Source of the DNA: JAGXTF01 sp044224315
GTDB lineage: Bacteria > Bacteroidota > Bacteroidia > NS11-12g > UBA955
Direction: 5' to 3'
Assembly: GCA_044224315.1 (NCBI GenBank)
Contig: JBGAKR010000009.1
Location: 1 to 64,000, forward strand
DNA length: 64,000 bases
Shown here one piece after another: positions 25,806-34,377 of this stretch. The translations under genes were made by a program, and so were the position numbers. Each line of letters starts with the position of its first letter. Position 1 is the stretch's first letter. The notes under the pieces were generated by a model. That model was not told the DNA's origin. It ran no database searches and saw only the letters and a list, made by a program, of their open reading frames with translations.

Positions 25806-28800
25806 TCAGTTTTTTATCATTTTACCCTGAACATGCGCCATTCCACCATCAGCCGATTTTACAACCAGTTTGTAAAAATAAAAACCATTGGGCAATTCGG
25901 CCCCCCCGGTTGATCTTCCATCCCATTGAACCCTGGTTTCTCTGGCGTTGGCCTGTCCTATTTGAAAAGTTTGGCTAGAAACAGCCTTACCGCTTTGATT
26001 ATAAATTATCAACTCGGCGGTAATATCCTCACCCGCCTTATTGTGCTCAAAAAGCACTGTTACCGGGTTGCCAGGCTGAAATGGATTTGGGTATACGAGC
26101 TGGTCGGTAATATGCAATGCATTTTTAGGTACCACTACAAATTTTATAACAGCTTCCGCACTATTGTTGTGTATATCCCACACTTTAAAGGTGATGGTGT
26201 GTTCACCTACTGAAAGGTCTTTCAGGTCGAACTGCACAGCTCCGCGGGTATAGGAATTTAAGTCGTAGGCAAAAAACTCGTTCATGATATAAGATTTCTC
26301 ATGATCACTGCCTTTGTCCAGCACTCCTACCATATCCCGCCCTATACCTGCACCTGTTGCATTTATGCCGCTTTTATCAAAAATACGGGCTATAAATGTT
26401 GCATTGGGTTGCACCTCCCCACCAAAAACAAAGGTGGTATCATTCATATATAGTTTAATCTCAGGGCCCGTTTTATCTGGGATGATGCTATTTTCACTGC
26501 TGCCAATTAATAAATCTTTTCCTCCGCTGGCATCTGTTTCTCCATTATGGGCATACAGCAGAATTTTGCCAAGATCCACATTATACGCAATATCCTTGGG
26601 CACAGAAAAGATGATGGAAAACTCTCCGTTTACCACCGAAACTATGCCTTTATAAATATAGCTGGTTTGGGTTTTATAGGCTACTTTTTTATTCAGGCCA
26701 TCATTATCAAGTGTATAGCGGGTTTGGGGCTTATCCAGCACTTTTACCCATAATTTACCGTTAAATGAACTGAATTTATTGCCAAGTCGTTCATGGATAT
26801 GCCCCTTTAAACGCACTACCGAAAACGCCTTCAGGGTATCGGTAAAGCTATTGCCATCTTTTCCGTTGATTGAATCGATAACCACCTTGTGCATAGGAAA
26901 TGCCAGACGCATGGATGGGTCGCCAAGCAAGGCAAACTTATTATCCTCGGAAGAAGTAGTGCTGAAGGGCCTGTTTTTCATGCGCTGAAACAAATCTCCG
27001 ATGGTGGGAACAGGCTCGTTGGGAGACGGAAATCCGTATTTGGTCCAGAAATTTTCGTTTATCAAAGAGTTGCCCGATACATACACCAGGCGTGTGGTGG
27101 TCATTAATGCAATGGCACCTCCATTGGGATTGATCAGTGTAAGTTCGCCAGCGCTTTGCAATGCTGGATCATCGTAACGGCTAAATTCGCAGGTAGCGGT
27201 AAATAGCACGGGCATAGTATACGGATTGGTCCAGGCATTGATAGTAGGAACAGTTAAAATCTGCTCCTGGGCCCAGCCCTTTTCTCCTCCATGGCCCTGA
27301 TAATTTAAGAATAATGCACCATTTTGAACCGCATTGGTAATAGCCTCCGTTACTTCGGGGTACTGCTCGGTATTGCCGTTTGTAACCTGCTTGTAGGCAT
27401 CTGCATAGATTTTATCTACCTGCATATCGGGGTGCACAGCCGCAATATTATTGGCATAACTCTCCGATTGAATGGCAAATATGTCTTCGAAACTTTTATC
27501 TACATCATCGCAAACAAAACTCAAACCCGTGCGCCATGGGCCTAATGATTTTGGAGAATAATAGCGTTTTAGTTTTTCTACTACGCCATTGGCTTCGGTT
27601 TTCGTGCGCACCGGCAGCCTGCCTACTGCAAAAGAAAGTTTATTGGCATCAATGGCTGGGCGTCCCATATTCGAGTCTATATATCCGTAGAAATCATCCA
27701 GGCAAAAGGTACCATTCTTTAAGTAAGAGTAATCTTCGTAAAGTGGAACCTTATTTACATTTGGCGTAGTGCGGTCCTTAAAATCATAGGATGCGGCGCC
27801 GAATAAAAGCACATATTTTAGGGCACCCCCATTGGATTTTGCCTTGTTATATTCATCTCTGAGATAATCCCTAATTGCCACAATATCCTGCATAGATGCA
27901 CTGTACTCGTTATAAATGGCTTGAGGGGTAACCACCTTCACCTTATACTGATCGGCAGTGCGGCGAAATGCTGCAAGATTATTGGCGGCTTCTAAAAAAT
28001 CCGGATGGGCAATAATAATCAGTGTAGCCGGATCGCCTGCAAGTATGTCTGCATTTGCCACAGTGCCAGCAAAACCAGGTTTATAGCATTTGTCGTTGCT
28101 GAAAACCACAAAATCTTTATCGTAGAAGGTATTATCCGTGCGGAAATAGTAATTATTACCACCCGAATTTTTCATGGTGTATTCCATCGGCAATCCTTCC
28201 CGGGTAATACCGAATACTCTGAGGTTAGAAGCGCTTGTTATCCGCACCTCGGCATTGATTTTACTTTGCAAAAGTGCATTTCTAATCACCAGGGGTTCAC
28301 TTTGCATTTCCAATAATCTTGGGGACTGAATTTCGATAAAATTCAACCAAGCCGAGGAATTGGTATTCGGGCGAATTAACTCCAGATTGATATTTACTGC
28401 GCCTCCTGAAGTTTTATAATACTTTTGAATATCGCTTTCATAAAAAGCCAGGTTTTCAGGATCGATGGCCGCGCAGGATTCAGTTTCTTTCTGTCCATTT
28501 ACAGTTATATATAGGATACCAGAACCATCTACCATACTAGCGCCATAGCTTACTCTAACCCTTGCTGAATCGGCTGTGCCGGCTGGCATGGTATGGGAAA
28601 AATTTCTTTTCAGCGTTTCATTACCCAATTTTTCTCCCAACCACATACGGCCCATTCCGGCGGGGTTTACAATATCGCTATCGTGAAACCAAACATATTG
28701 GCCCTGGGTAATAATTTGCTGGGGTGTTTCACTGGTTTCGGGTACCAGGCTAATGCGTTTGCCAGTATTATCGGCGACACCCAAATAAAGAAAAGCATTA

Positions 28801-29189
28801 TTGGTATAGTCATTTACTTGGTGGGTCCAACCCTGGGATGCGCTATAAATCCACTTATCGGTGCTTCCTGCATAAAAAATAATGAAGTCACCCGGATCAA
28901 ATTTTCCATCCGATTCACCCGAAATCCAGATTGGAATTTCGGGTAATCCGGTATTGCGGTTTGCATTGAATTCGGGAAGCATACCACCCTGGTGTCCAAT
29001 TAACTGGAGTTTCCGTGGATCGAGGGTGGCCATATTAAAACCGGCGGCCTGCAAATCGGAATAATCGATGCGGTAGGTTCCTTGTTTAGAGATTTTAAGT
29101 TTTACCCAATACCCGCTTGCAATTGGCCCGGCCAAAAGCTTGCTGCCAATAGCGGCTAAGCATAGCATACCTAGGATTAATTTTTTCAT
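25806..29189 (-). CDS. porU: Type IX secretion signal peptidase/sortase PorU (gingipain-type C25 domain)
   Basis: 1127 residues, signal peptide at the start (KKLILGMLCLAAIGSKLLAG). Cleaves the C-terminal sorting domain from T9SS cargo and joins it to a surface anchor. The C25 cysteine peptidase dyad is visible: His633 in NYQGHGGEKG and Cys667 in FTATCEFSRYDDP. N-terminal beta-rich region includes ISKQGTYRIDYSDL and PEIPIWISGESDG, common in PorU. The C-terminus (YPNPFQPGNPVTV to YKLVVKSADGGMAHVQGKMIKN) is itself a sorting-type domain that PorU retains. Normal length. Downstream of it on the same strand is porV. Confidence 0.93.
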   Translation of the reverse strand: MKKLILGMLCLAAIGSKLLAGPIASGYWVKLKISKQGTYRIDYSDLQAAGFNMATLDPRKLQLIGHQGGMLPEFNANRNTGLPEIPIWISGESDGKFDPGDFIIFYAGSTDKWIYSASQGWTHQVNDYTNNAFLYLGVADNTGKRISLVPETSETPQQIITQGQYVWFHDSDIVNPAGMGRMWLGEKLGNETLKRNFSHTMPAGTADSARVRVSYGASMVDGSGILYITVNGQKETESCAAIDPENLAFYESDIQKYYKTSGGAVNINLELIRPNTNSSAWLNFIEIQSPRLLEMQSEPLVIRNALLQSKINAEVRITSASNLRVFGITREGLPMEYTMKNSGGNNYYFRTDNTFYDKDFVVFSNDKCYKPGFAGTVANADILAGDPATLIIIAHPDFLEAANNLAAFRRTADQYKVKVVTPQAIYNEYSASMQDIVAIRDYLRDEYNKAKSNGGALKYVLLFGAASYDFKDRTTPNVNKVPLYEDYSYLKNGTFCLDDFYGYIDSNMGRPAIDANKLSFAVGRLPVRTKTEANGVVEKLKRYYSPKSLGPWRTGLSFVCDDVDKSFEDIFAIQSESYANNIAAVHPDMQVDKIYADAYKQVTNGNTEQYPEVTEAITNAVQNGALFLNYQGHGGEKGWAQEQILTVPTINAWTNPYTMPVLFTATCEFSRYDDPALQSAGELTLINPNGGAIALMTTTRLVYVSGNSLINENFWTKYGFPSPNEPVPTIGDLFQRMKNRPFSTTSSEDNKFALLGDPSMRLAFPMHKVVIDSINGKDGNSFTDTLKAFSVVRLKGHIHERLGNKFSSFNGKLWVKVLDKPQTRYTLDNDGLNKKVAYKTQTSYIYKGIVSVVNGEFSIIFSVPKDIAYNVDLGKILLYAHNGETDASGGKDLLIGSSENSIIPDKTGPEIKLYMNDTTFVFGGEVQPNATFIARIFDKSGINATGAGIGRDMVGVLDKGSDHEKSYIMNEFFAYDLNSYTRGAVQFDLKDLSVGEHTITFKVWDIHNNSAEAVIKFVVVPKNALHITDQLVYPNPFQPGNPVTVLFEHNKAGEDITAELIIYNQSGKAVSSQTFQIGQANARETRVQWDGRSTGGAELPNGFYFYKLVVKSADGGMAHVQGKMIKN

Positions 29190-29336
29190 AATTTTAGTCT
29201 AGTGTTTCGAGTAGTTTTCGGGTTATAGGGAGGTAATAACTGCAAATTTCGTTTAATATTGTCATGTTTTAGGCACAGATTTGTCAAAAAAAGTTGTCTA
29301 AAAAAAATATTTTCTGACAGGAAACGTTTTACTTTG

Positions 29337-29344
29337 TAACTTTG
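29337..29344 (+). promoter_or_regulatory. -7 promoter box TAACTTTG for the porP/sprF-like gene
   Basis: Exact TAnnTTTG match 11 bases before the ATG at 29356. The 29190-29336 gap upstream, between the divergent porU and this gene, is AT-rich without other recognisable signals. Confidence 0.45.
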
Positions 29345-29355
29345 TCAAGTAGAGT

Positions 29356-30360
29356 ATGAGGAAAAATATACTGTTTGCAGTAAGTATTCTTGTTTCCGGC
29401 TTATATGCAACCCGCGCAAATGCGCAGGATCCGGAGCTTTCGCAGTTTTACGCATCACCGGTTTACACCAATCCGGCAATGGCAGGTACTGCAGTATGTA
29501 ACTATGGTGCAGCGGGCAGGGTTGCACTGAATTATCGCAACCAATGGCCTGGTCTTCCAGGTACTTTCCGCAGTTTTGGTGCATCATGGGACCAACATAT
29601 CCCCTCTATCGGAGGTGGTTTGGGTGCCAGTTTCTTCAGTGATGTAGCAGGTTCGGGACTGTTAACCAGTAACACCATCAGCGGTGTGTATTCATATTTG
29701 CTGCCTTTGAAACGCGGCAAATTGTTTATGCGTTTCGGATTGCAAGGTTCAGTAACCAACAAATCCATCAATTTCAACCGTTTAAAATTCGGAGATCAGA
29801 TATTGCCAACCCAGGGATTTGTATTGCCAACCGGCGAACAAAAGCCTGCTACCAGCATTACCTATCCTAACTTTAATGCCGGTTGGATTATGTACACCTC
29901 TAAGTTCTACATTGGGTTTGCATCTCATAACGTAATTGAGCCCAACTGGAGCTTTTATAAAAACCCCGATGAGGTACTGCCCCGTCGTTACACCGTTCAT
30001 ACCGGTGCGGTAATTCCTCTAAGCCGCAGCCGCTTTGAAACTTCAACCATTTCTCCCAACGCTTTGTTTATGATGCAGCGCAATTTCACCCAATTGAACC
30101 TTGGTTTTTACGCCAACAAAGGGCCATTGGTAAGTGGTTTGTGGTTCCGTCAAACATTCGGACAATATAAAAACTCGGATGCCATTATTATGCTGATTGG
30201 TTTCCGCAAGGATCGTTTTAAATTTGGTTACAGCTACGACTTTACTGTAAGTGATGGTCGAAGTGCCATTCCAAGCAGCCACGAAGTAAGTGCCACCATC
30301 GACTGGTGCGTACCTCCCGGCATGAAACCATTTAAACCCCTAAAATGCCCTGAGTTCTAA
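29356..30360 (+). CDS. PorP/SprF-family type IX secretion membrane protein
   Basis: 334 residues with signal peptide (RKNILFAVSILVSGLYATRANA) and the family opening QDPELSQFYASPVYTNPAMAGT, which is diagnostic for PorP/SprF. The barrel pattern continues through GGLGASFFSDVAGSGLLT and FYIGFASHNVIEPNWSF. SprF proteins help secrete SprB-like adhesins with type B sorting domains, while PorP is a core component; which applies here cannot be told. It lies between porU and gldJ and has its own terminator. Confidence 0.9.
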   Translation: MRKNILFAVSILVSGLYATRANAQDPELSQFYASPVYTNPAMAGTAVCNYGAAGRVALNYRNQWPGLPGTFRSFGASWDQHIPSIGGGLGASFFSDVAGSGLLTSNTISGVYSYLLPLKRGKLFMRFGLQGSVTNKSINFNRLKFGDQILPTQGFVLPTGEQKPATSITYPNFNAGWIMYTSKFYIGFASHNVIEPNWSFYKNPDEVLPRRYTVHTGAVIPLSRSRFETSTISPNALFMMQRNFTQLNLGFYANKGPLVSGLWFRQTFGQYKNSDAIIMLIGFRKDRFKFGYSYDFTVSDGRSAIPSSHEVSATIDWCVPPGMKPFKPLKCPEF

Positions 30361-30380
30361 GGGTTCATAAAGAAATTCCG

Positions 30381-30418
30381 AAAAAGGTTTGAAGAGTGAA
30401 ATTTTCAAACCTTTTTTA
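30381..30418 (+). terminator. Terminator after the PorP/SprF gene
   Basis: Stem AAAAAGGTTTGAA / TTCAAACCTTTTT with a 9-base loop and T-run, starting 21 bases after the stop. Confidence 0.85.
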
Positions 30419-30439
30419 TTTAAAAGGCAAAAAAATCGT

Positions 30440-30447
30440 TATGTTTG
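30440..30447 (+). promoter_or_regulatory. -7 promoter box TATGTTTG for gldJ
   Basis: Exact TAnnTTTG match 37 bases before the gldJ ATG at 30485, between the preceding terminator and the gene. No clear -33 element. Confidence 0.45.
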
Positions 30448-30484
30448 CGAAATATTTTCACTAAACATACGTTATAAAAAACGA

Positions 30485-32020
30485 ATGACAAACAGAAATT
30501 TGGTACGATTCGCGGGGATGGCAGCCATTGCAGTAAGCATGGTTGTTACTTCATGCGGAAAGAAGAGATCCAGTAATACTACTGGCCAAGCCTATGACAA
30601 TCCCAAATGGGGCGGCTTTTCTAATCCGCGCTACAAGGGGCAGGAAACCGGACCAGGTCTTGTACTGGTTGAAGGCGGTTCATTCAGCATGGGTTCTACA
30701 GAACAGGATCTGCAATACAACAACGACAACGTTGAACGCAGGGTAACTGTAAACTCATTCTACATGGATGAAACTGAAATCAGCAACATTCAATACCTGG
30801 AGTATGAGTATTGGTTACAAAAAGCTTTCGTAGATTTTCCGGAAGTGTATCAGCATGCATTGCCCGATTCACTTTGCTGGAGAAGTAAACTGGCTTACAA
30901 CGAACCATTTGTAGAATACTACTACCGCCACCCGGCTTACAAAGATTATCCGGTGGTAGGTATCAACTGGCAACAAGCCAATGATTTCGCTGCTTGGCGC
31001 ACAGACCGTGTAAACGAAATGATACTTGACCAAAAACGCATTGTAAAATACAATGTAAATGCCGACCGCGTGGCTGAAAACAACTTTAACACCCGCGCTT
31101 ACCTGGCTGGCCAATACGAATTCTCTAAAAAAGGCAAAAAGCCTTTGAAAGATTATTCAAAAGCTAAAAATAAAGACCAAAAACGCTACCGTGTAAAAAT
31201 GGAGGATGGTATTCTGTTGCCAGATTACCGTTTGCCTACTGAAGCTGAGTGGGAATATGCCGCACAGGCCAACGTGGGTGAAACCCAATTTGACAACGTA
31301 GACCAGAAAAAAGTATACGCCTGGGACGACTATACCATTCGCATTAAAGATGGTAAAGAAAGGGATCGCGGAAAGATTCGTGTGAACGTACTGCGTGCCA
31401 AAGGTGATAACGGTGGTTTGGCTGGTGGAAACCTCAATGATGCAGGTTTTATTACTACCCCAGTATTCAGCTACTGGCCTAACTCTTATGGCTTGTACAA
31501 CATGTCGGGCAACGTAAGCGAGTGGACTTTGGATGTTTACCGTCCATTGAGCATGGAAGATATGGATCAGTTTATGCCCTTCCGTGGTAACGTTTATCGC
31601 ACCGTATTGCTCGATCAGTATGGCGCTATCGAACAAAAAGACAGCTTAGGCCGTTTGGTTTATCGCGATGTAACTGAGGCTGAAAATATCAACCGCCGCA
31701 ACTACAAAAAAGCAGATAACATTGGCTTTAAAGATGAAGAGAACTATAACGATGGTGAAATGACCTACGAGTATGGTGTAACTTCTCTGGTAAACAACAA
31801 AGCCCGTGTAATTAAGGGTGGTAGCTGGAACGACCGCGTATACTGGGCTTCTCCCGGTACCCGCCGTTACCTGGATGAAAAACAGGATTTGTCTACCCTC
31901 GGTTTCCGCTGCGCAATGATTCGTATCGGTGCACCAGTGGGTAACAGCAAAAAGAAATACAACGGATTGCCTTCTTCTGGTATAGACAAAAAGACCAAGC
32001 GTCGCAAAAAACCTAACTAG
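30485..32020 (+). CDS. gldJ: Gliding motility / T9SS lipoprotein GldJ
   Basis: 511 residues from the ATG at 30485; a start at 30389 would fall in the terminator. Lipobox VVTSC with Cys24. The mature protein is a formylglycine-generating-enzyme (SUMF1)-like fold: GPGLVLVEGGSFSMGSTEQD, FYMDETEISNIQYLEY, YPVVGINWQQANDFAAW, YRLPTEAEWEYAAQA, LYNMSGNVSEW and VIKGGSWND. The WGGFSNPRYKGQETGPGLV opening and the YLEYEYWLQK stretch distinguish GldJ from GldK. GldJ is an outer-membrane lipoprotein needed for GldK stability, T9SS and gliding. Its C-terminal Lys-rich tail matches the family. Confidence 0.9.
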   Translation: MTNRNLVRFAGMAAIAVSMVVTSCGKKRSSNTTGQAYDNPKWGGFSNPRYKGQETGPGLVLVEGGSFSMGSTEQDLQYNNDNVERRVTVNSFYMDETEISNIQYLEYEYWLQKAFVDFPEVYQHALPDSLCWRSKLAYNEPFVEYYYRHPAYKDYPVVGINWQQANDFAAWRTDRVNEMILDQKRIVKYNVNADRVAENNFNTRAYLAGQYEFSKKGKKPLKDYSKAKNKDQKRYRVKMEDGILLPDYRLPTEAEWEYAAQANVGETQFDNVDQKKVYAWDDYTIRIKDGKERDRGKIRVNVLRAKGDNGGLAGGNLNDAGFITTPVFSYWPNSYGLYNMSGNVSEWTLDVYRPLSMEDMDQFMPFRGNVYRTVLLDQYGAIEQKDSLGRLVYRDVTEAENINRRNYKKADNIGFKDEENYNDGEMTYEYGVTSLVNNKARVIKGGSWNDRVYWASPGTRRYLDEKQDLSTLGFRCAMIRIGAPVGNSKKKYNGLPSSGIDKKTKRRKKPN

Positions 32021-32046
32021 TAGAAAATAGTCATTCAAATAAAAAA

Positions 32047-32077
32047 CCGCCTCTGCCAAACAGGGGCGTTTTTTTTA
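32047..32077 (+). terminator. Terminator after gldJ
   Basis: Stem CGCCTCTG / CAGGGGCG (one G-T pair) and a run of eight T, 26 bases past the stop. Confidence 0.85.
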
Positions 32078-32110
32078 TGTTTAAACCACCATGAATCCGG
32101 GCAATTGACG

Positions 32111-32118
32111 TAATTTTG
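32111..32118 (+). promoter_or_regulatory. -7 promoter box TAATTTTG for rnpB
   Basis: Exact TAnnTTTG match 3-10 bases before the RNA's 5' stem, as expected for a stable RNA starting near 32122. Confidence 0.5.
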
Positions 32119-32121
32119 AAG

Positions 32122-32515
32122 CGGCAGTCTGGCTTGTCGCCGGAACATTATTGTTCAGGAGGAAAGTCCGGGCAACACAGAGCACCGTGCTACCTAACGG
32201 GTAGGCACCATTTGCGCAAGCGGGTGGTGACAGAAAGTGTCACAGAAACTATACCGTCCAGGAGGTAACCCCTCCGGATAAGGGTGAAAAAGCGGGGTAA
32301 GAGCCCACTCGCCCGGCAGCAATGTCGGGTTGGGATAAACCTCACGGGTTGAAAAACCAAATAAGCCCGGTTTTAAGCTGCTCGCTTAGGAATGCCCTCG
32401 GGCAAACCACCGGGTGGGTAGGTTGCTAGATCTGATTTGTGAAAATCAGGCCAGATAAATGACAAGCCATCAAACCGCAAGGTTTGTGGACAGAACCCGG
32501 CTTACAGGGCTGCCA
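32122..32515 (+). ncRNA. rnpB: RNase P RNA (bacterial type A)
   Basis: Catalytic RNA that trims tRNA 5' leaders. Diagnostic conserved parts are present in order: GAGGAAAGTCCGGGC (P4 5' strand and CR I), ACAGAAACTATACCG, GGTAAGAGCCCAC, TAGATAAATGACA-type sequence with slight variation, and ACAGAACCCGGCTTA (CR V with P4 3' strand). The ends pair as P1 (GGCAG / CTGCC). A T-rich tract follows the 3' end. Ends are assigned from P1 pairing and may shift by a few bases. Located just before tRNA-Gly. Confidence 0.93.
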
Positions 32516-32571
32516 TTTTTTTTATTGGAGTTGCAGAATTAAAAAAGAAATTAATTTTTCTTAATTTCTAC

Positions 32572-32602
32572 TTGCTATCGCGATTAGGAAGTATTAATTT
32601 TG
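32572..32602 (+). promoter_or_regulatory. Promoter of tRNA-Gly
   Basis: -33 TTG (32572-32574) and -7 TAATTTTG (32595-32602) with a 20-base spacer; the tRNA begins 35 bases later. Good consensus match. Confidence 0.55.
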
Positions 32603-32636
32603 CACCACTTTTAAAGGAATTCATATCCTTTTAAAA

Positions 32637-32712
32637 GCAGAAGTAGCTCAGTTGGTAGAGCATCACCTTGCCAAGGTGAGGGTCGCGAGTTCGAGTCTCG
32701 TCTTCTGCTCCA
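32637..32712 (+). tRNA. tRNA-Gly (anticodon GCC), CCA encoded
   Basis: Complete cloverleaf: acceptor GCAGAAG / CTTCTGC, D-arm AGCTCAGTTGGTAGAGC, anticodon loop TTGCCAA between TCACC and GGTGA, and T-arm GCGAGTTCGAGTCTCGT. Discriminator T, then encoded CCA (32710-32712). Anticodon GCC reads Gly GGC/GGT. Confidence 0.96.
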
Positions 32713-32741
32713 GGAGCCCCGGAAACGGGGCTTTTCTTTTT
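32713..32741 (+). terminator. Terminator after tRNA-Gly
   Basis: Stem AGCCCCG / CGGGGCT with GAAA-type loop and T-rich tail, starting within a few bases of the tRNA end. Confidence 0.8.
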
Positions 32742-32912
32742 TTATATTTTACCAGCAACCATTCAAAAAAAGCTTCTCCCCTATTTCTAAGCATCTTTTG
32801 AAATACAATACACAGGTAAAAATTATCGTTCATTTGCGTTTTCGTTTATAAATTCATCCCGTTTTGTTGGTTTTTAATCCCATTCAAATGCCCGTCTTTA
32901 CTTATTAAATCA

Positions 32913-32920
32913 TAGTTTTG
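32913..32920 (+). promoter_or_regulatory. -7 promoter box TAGTTTTG upstream of gatB
   Basis: Exact TAnnTTTG match 17 bases before the gatB ATG. As no other promoter box was seen between the following genes, it may drive the whole gatB to MBOAT cluster. Confidence 0.45.
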
Positions 32921-32937
32921 CAGTATACTAAATTACC

Positions 32938-34377
32938 ATGGAATTTGAAGCGGTTATAGGATTGGAAATACATGTACAATTGCTTACAAAAAGCAAAGCC
33001 TTTAGTGCAGATAGTACTGAATACGGCGGTATGCCAAACACCCAGGTTAGTGTTATTAGCCTGGCACATCCCGGTACGCTGCCCCGGCACAACAAAAAAG
33101 CCATCGACGCTGCAATTAAAATGGGTTTGGCCTTGAATTGCGACATTCGCCGCGAAAACCTCTATTCGCGTAAAAACTATTTTTACGCCGATTTGCCCAA
33201 AGGTTACCAAATTACCCAATTTGATACCCCTCTGTGCAACAATGGATATGTAACCATTAAGGCTAAAAATGCCGACAAAAAACAAATCCGTTTAACCCGC
33301 ATCCACATGGAAGAGGATACTGGAAAAAGTATGCACGACCAGGATTTGTATGATTCATTGATTGATTACAACCGCGCTGGCACTCCTCTGATTGAAATTG
33401 TATCACAACCTGATATTAAAAACGGAGACGAAGCCTATGCCTTTGTAACCGAAATACGACGCCTGGTGCGCTACCTGGAAATTTGCGACGGTAATATGGA
33501 AGAAGGCAGTTTGCGCTGCGATGCCAACGTAAGTATTATGCCCAAAGGCAGCACCGAATTTGGTACCAAAGTGGAGGTTAAAAACATGAACTCCATTAGC
33601 AATGTGAAAAGGGCTATAGATTTTGAAATACAACGTCAAACCGAGGTTTTACTTAAAGGAGAAAAGGTAATTGGCGAAACCCGCGGATTTAATGGTACCA
33701 ACGGCACCACCTTTAGCATGCGCCGTAAAGAGTTGGTAAATGATTACCGCTATTTTCCAGAACCCGATTTGCCGCCACTGATACTTACCGACCGCTATAT
33801 AGACGAAGTGCATCACTTAATGCCAGAGCTACCTGAAACCCTTTTTGAACGGTTTACCAGTCAATACGGCTTGTCTGATTATGATGCAGGTGTATTGGTA
33901 GATGACAAGGCCACTGCTTTGTATTTTGAAGATCTGGCCAGGCTTACACCGAATTATAAAGCCGCGGCCAATTGGGTAACTGTTGCCATTCGGGGTTATC
34001 TGAATGAAAATGCCTTGGGTATGGAAGAATTTCCATTAAAACCCGCTGAAATTGGCGAAGTTATAAAACTGATTGATGCTGGTGTATTGAGTCATAGCTC
34101 GGCAGTTCAAAATTTGTTTCCTGCCCTGGTTAAGCAGCCGGGTACAAGCGCACAGGATTTGGTAAACCAGCTAAATCTGGCCCAAAATAACGACGATGGT
34201 TTTATTGAGGGCATAGTGGATGAGGTGCTAAACCGTTTTGCGGAAAAAGTTGCTGAATACAAATCGGGCAAAACCGGATTGCTGGGACTGTTTGTAGGTG
34301 AGGTAATGAAAGCCAGCAAAGGCAAAGCCGAACCCAAGAAAACCAACGAAATTATCCGTAAAAAACTGGATGCATGA
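32938..34377 (+). CDS. gatB: Asp-tRNA(Asn)/Glu-tRNA(Gln) amidotransferase subunit B
   Basis: Converts misacylated Glu-tRNA(Gln) and Asp-tRNA(Asn) to the amides together with GatA and GatC. GatB motifs include VIGLEIHVQLLTKSKAFSAD, NCDIRRENLYSRKNYFYADLPKGYQI, MEEDTGKSMHD, YNRAGTPLIEIVS and the YRYFPEPDLPPL segment, with the YqeY-like tail at the end. 479 residues is normal. Its stop overlaps the next start by 4 bases (ATGA), coupling this housekeeping gene to an unrelated envelope-modification cluster. Confidence 0.95.
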   Translation: MEFEAVIGLEIHVQLLTKSKAFSADSTEYGGMPNTQVSVISLAHPGTLPRHNKKAIDAAIKMGLALNCDIRRENLYSRKNYFYADLPKGYQITQFDTPLCNNGYVTIKAKNADKKQIRLTRIHMEEDTGKSMHDQDLYDSLIDYNRAGTPLIEIVSQPDIKNGDEAYAFVTEIRRLVRYLEICDGNMEEGSLRCDANVSIMPKGSTEFGTKVEVKNMNSISNVKRAIDFEIQRQTEVLLKGEKVIGETRGFNGTNGTTFSMRRKELVNDYRYFPEPDLPPLILTDRYIDEVHHLMPELPETLFERFTSQYGLSDYDAGVLVDDKATALYFEDLARLTPNYKAAANWVTVAIRGYLNENALGMEEFPLKPAEIGEVIKLIDAGVLSHSSAVQNLFPALVKQPGTSAQDLVNQLNLAQNNDDGFIEGIVDEVLNRFAEKVAEYKSGKTGLLGLFVGEVMKASKGKAEPKKTNEIIRKKLDA

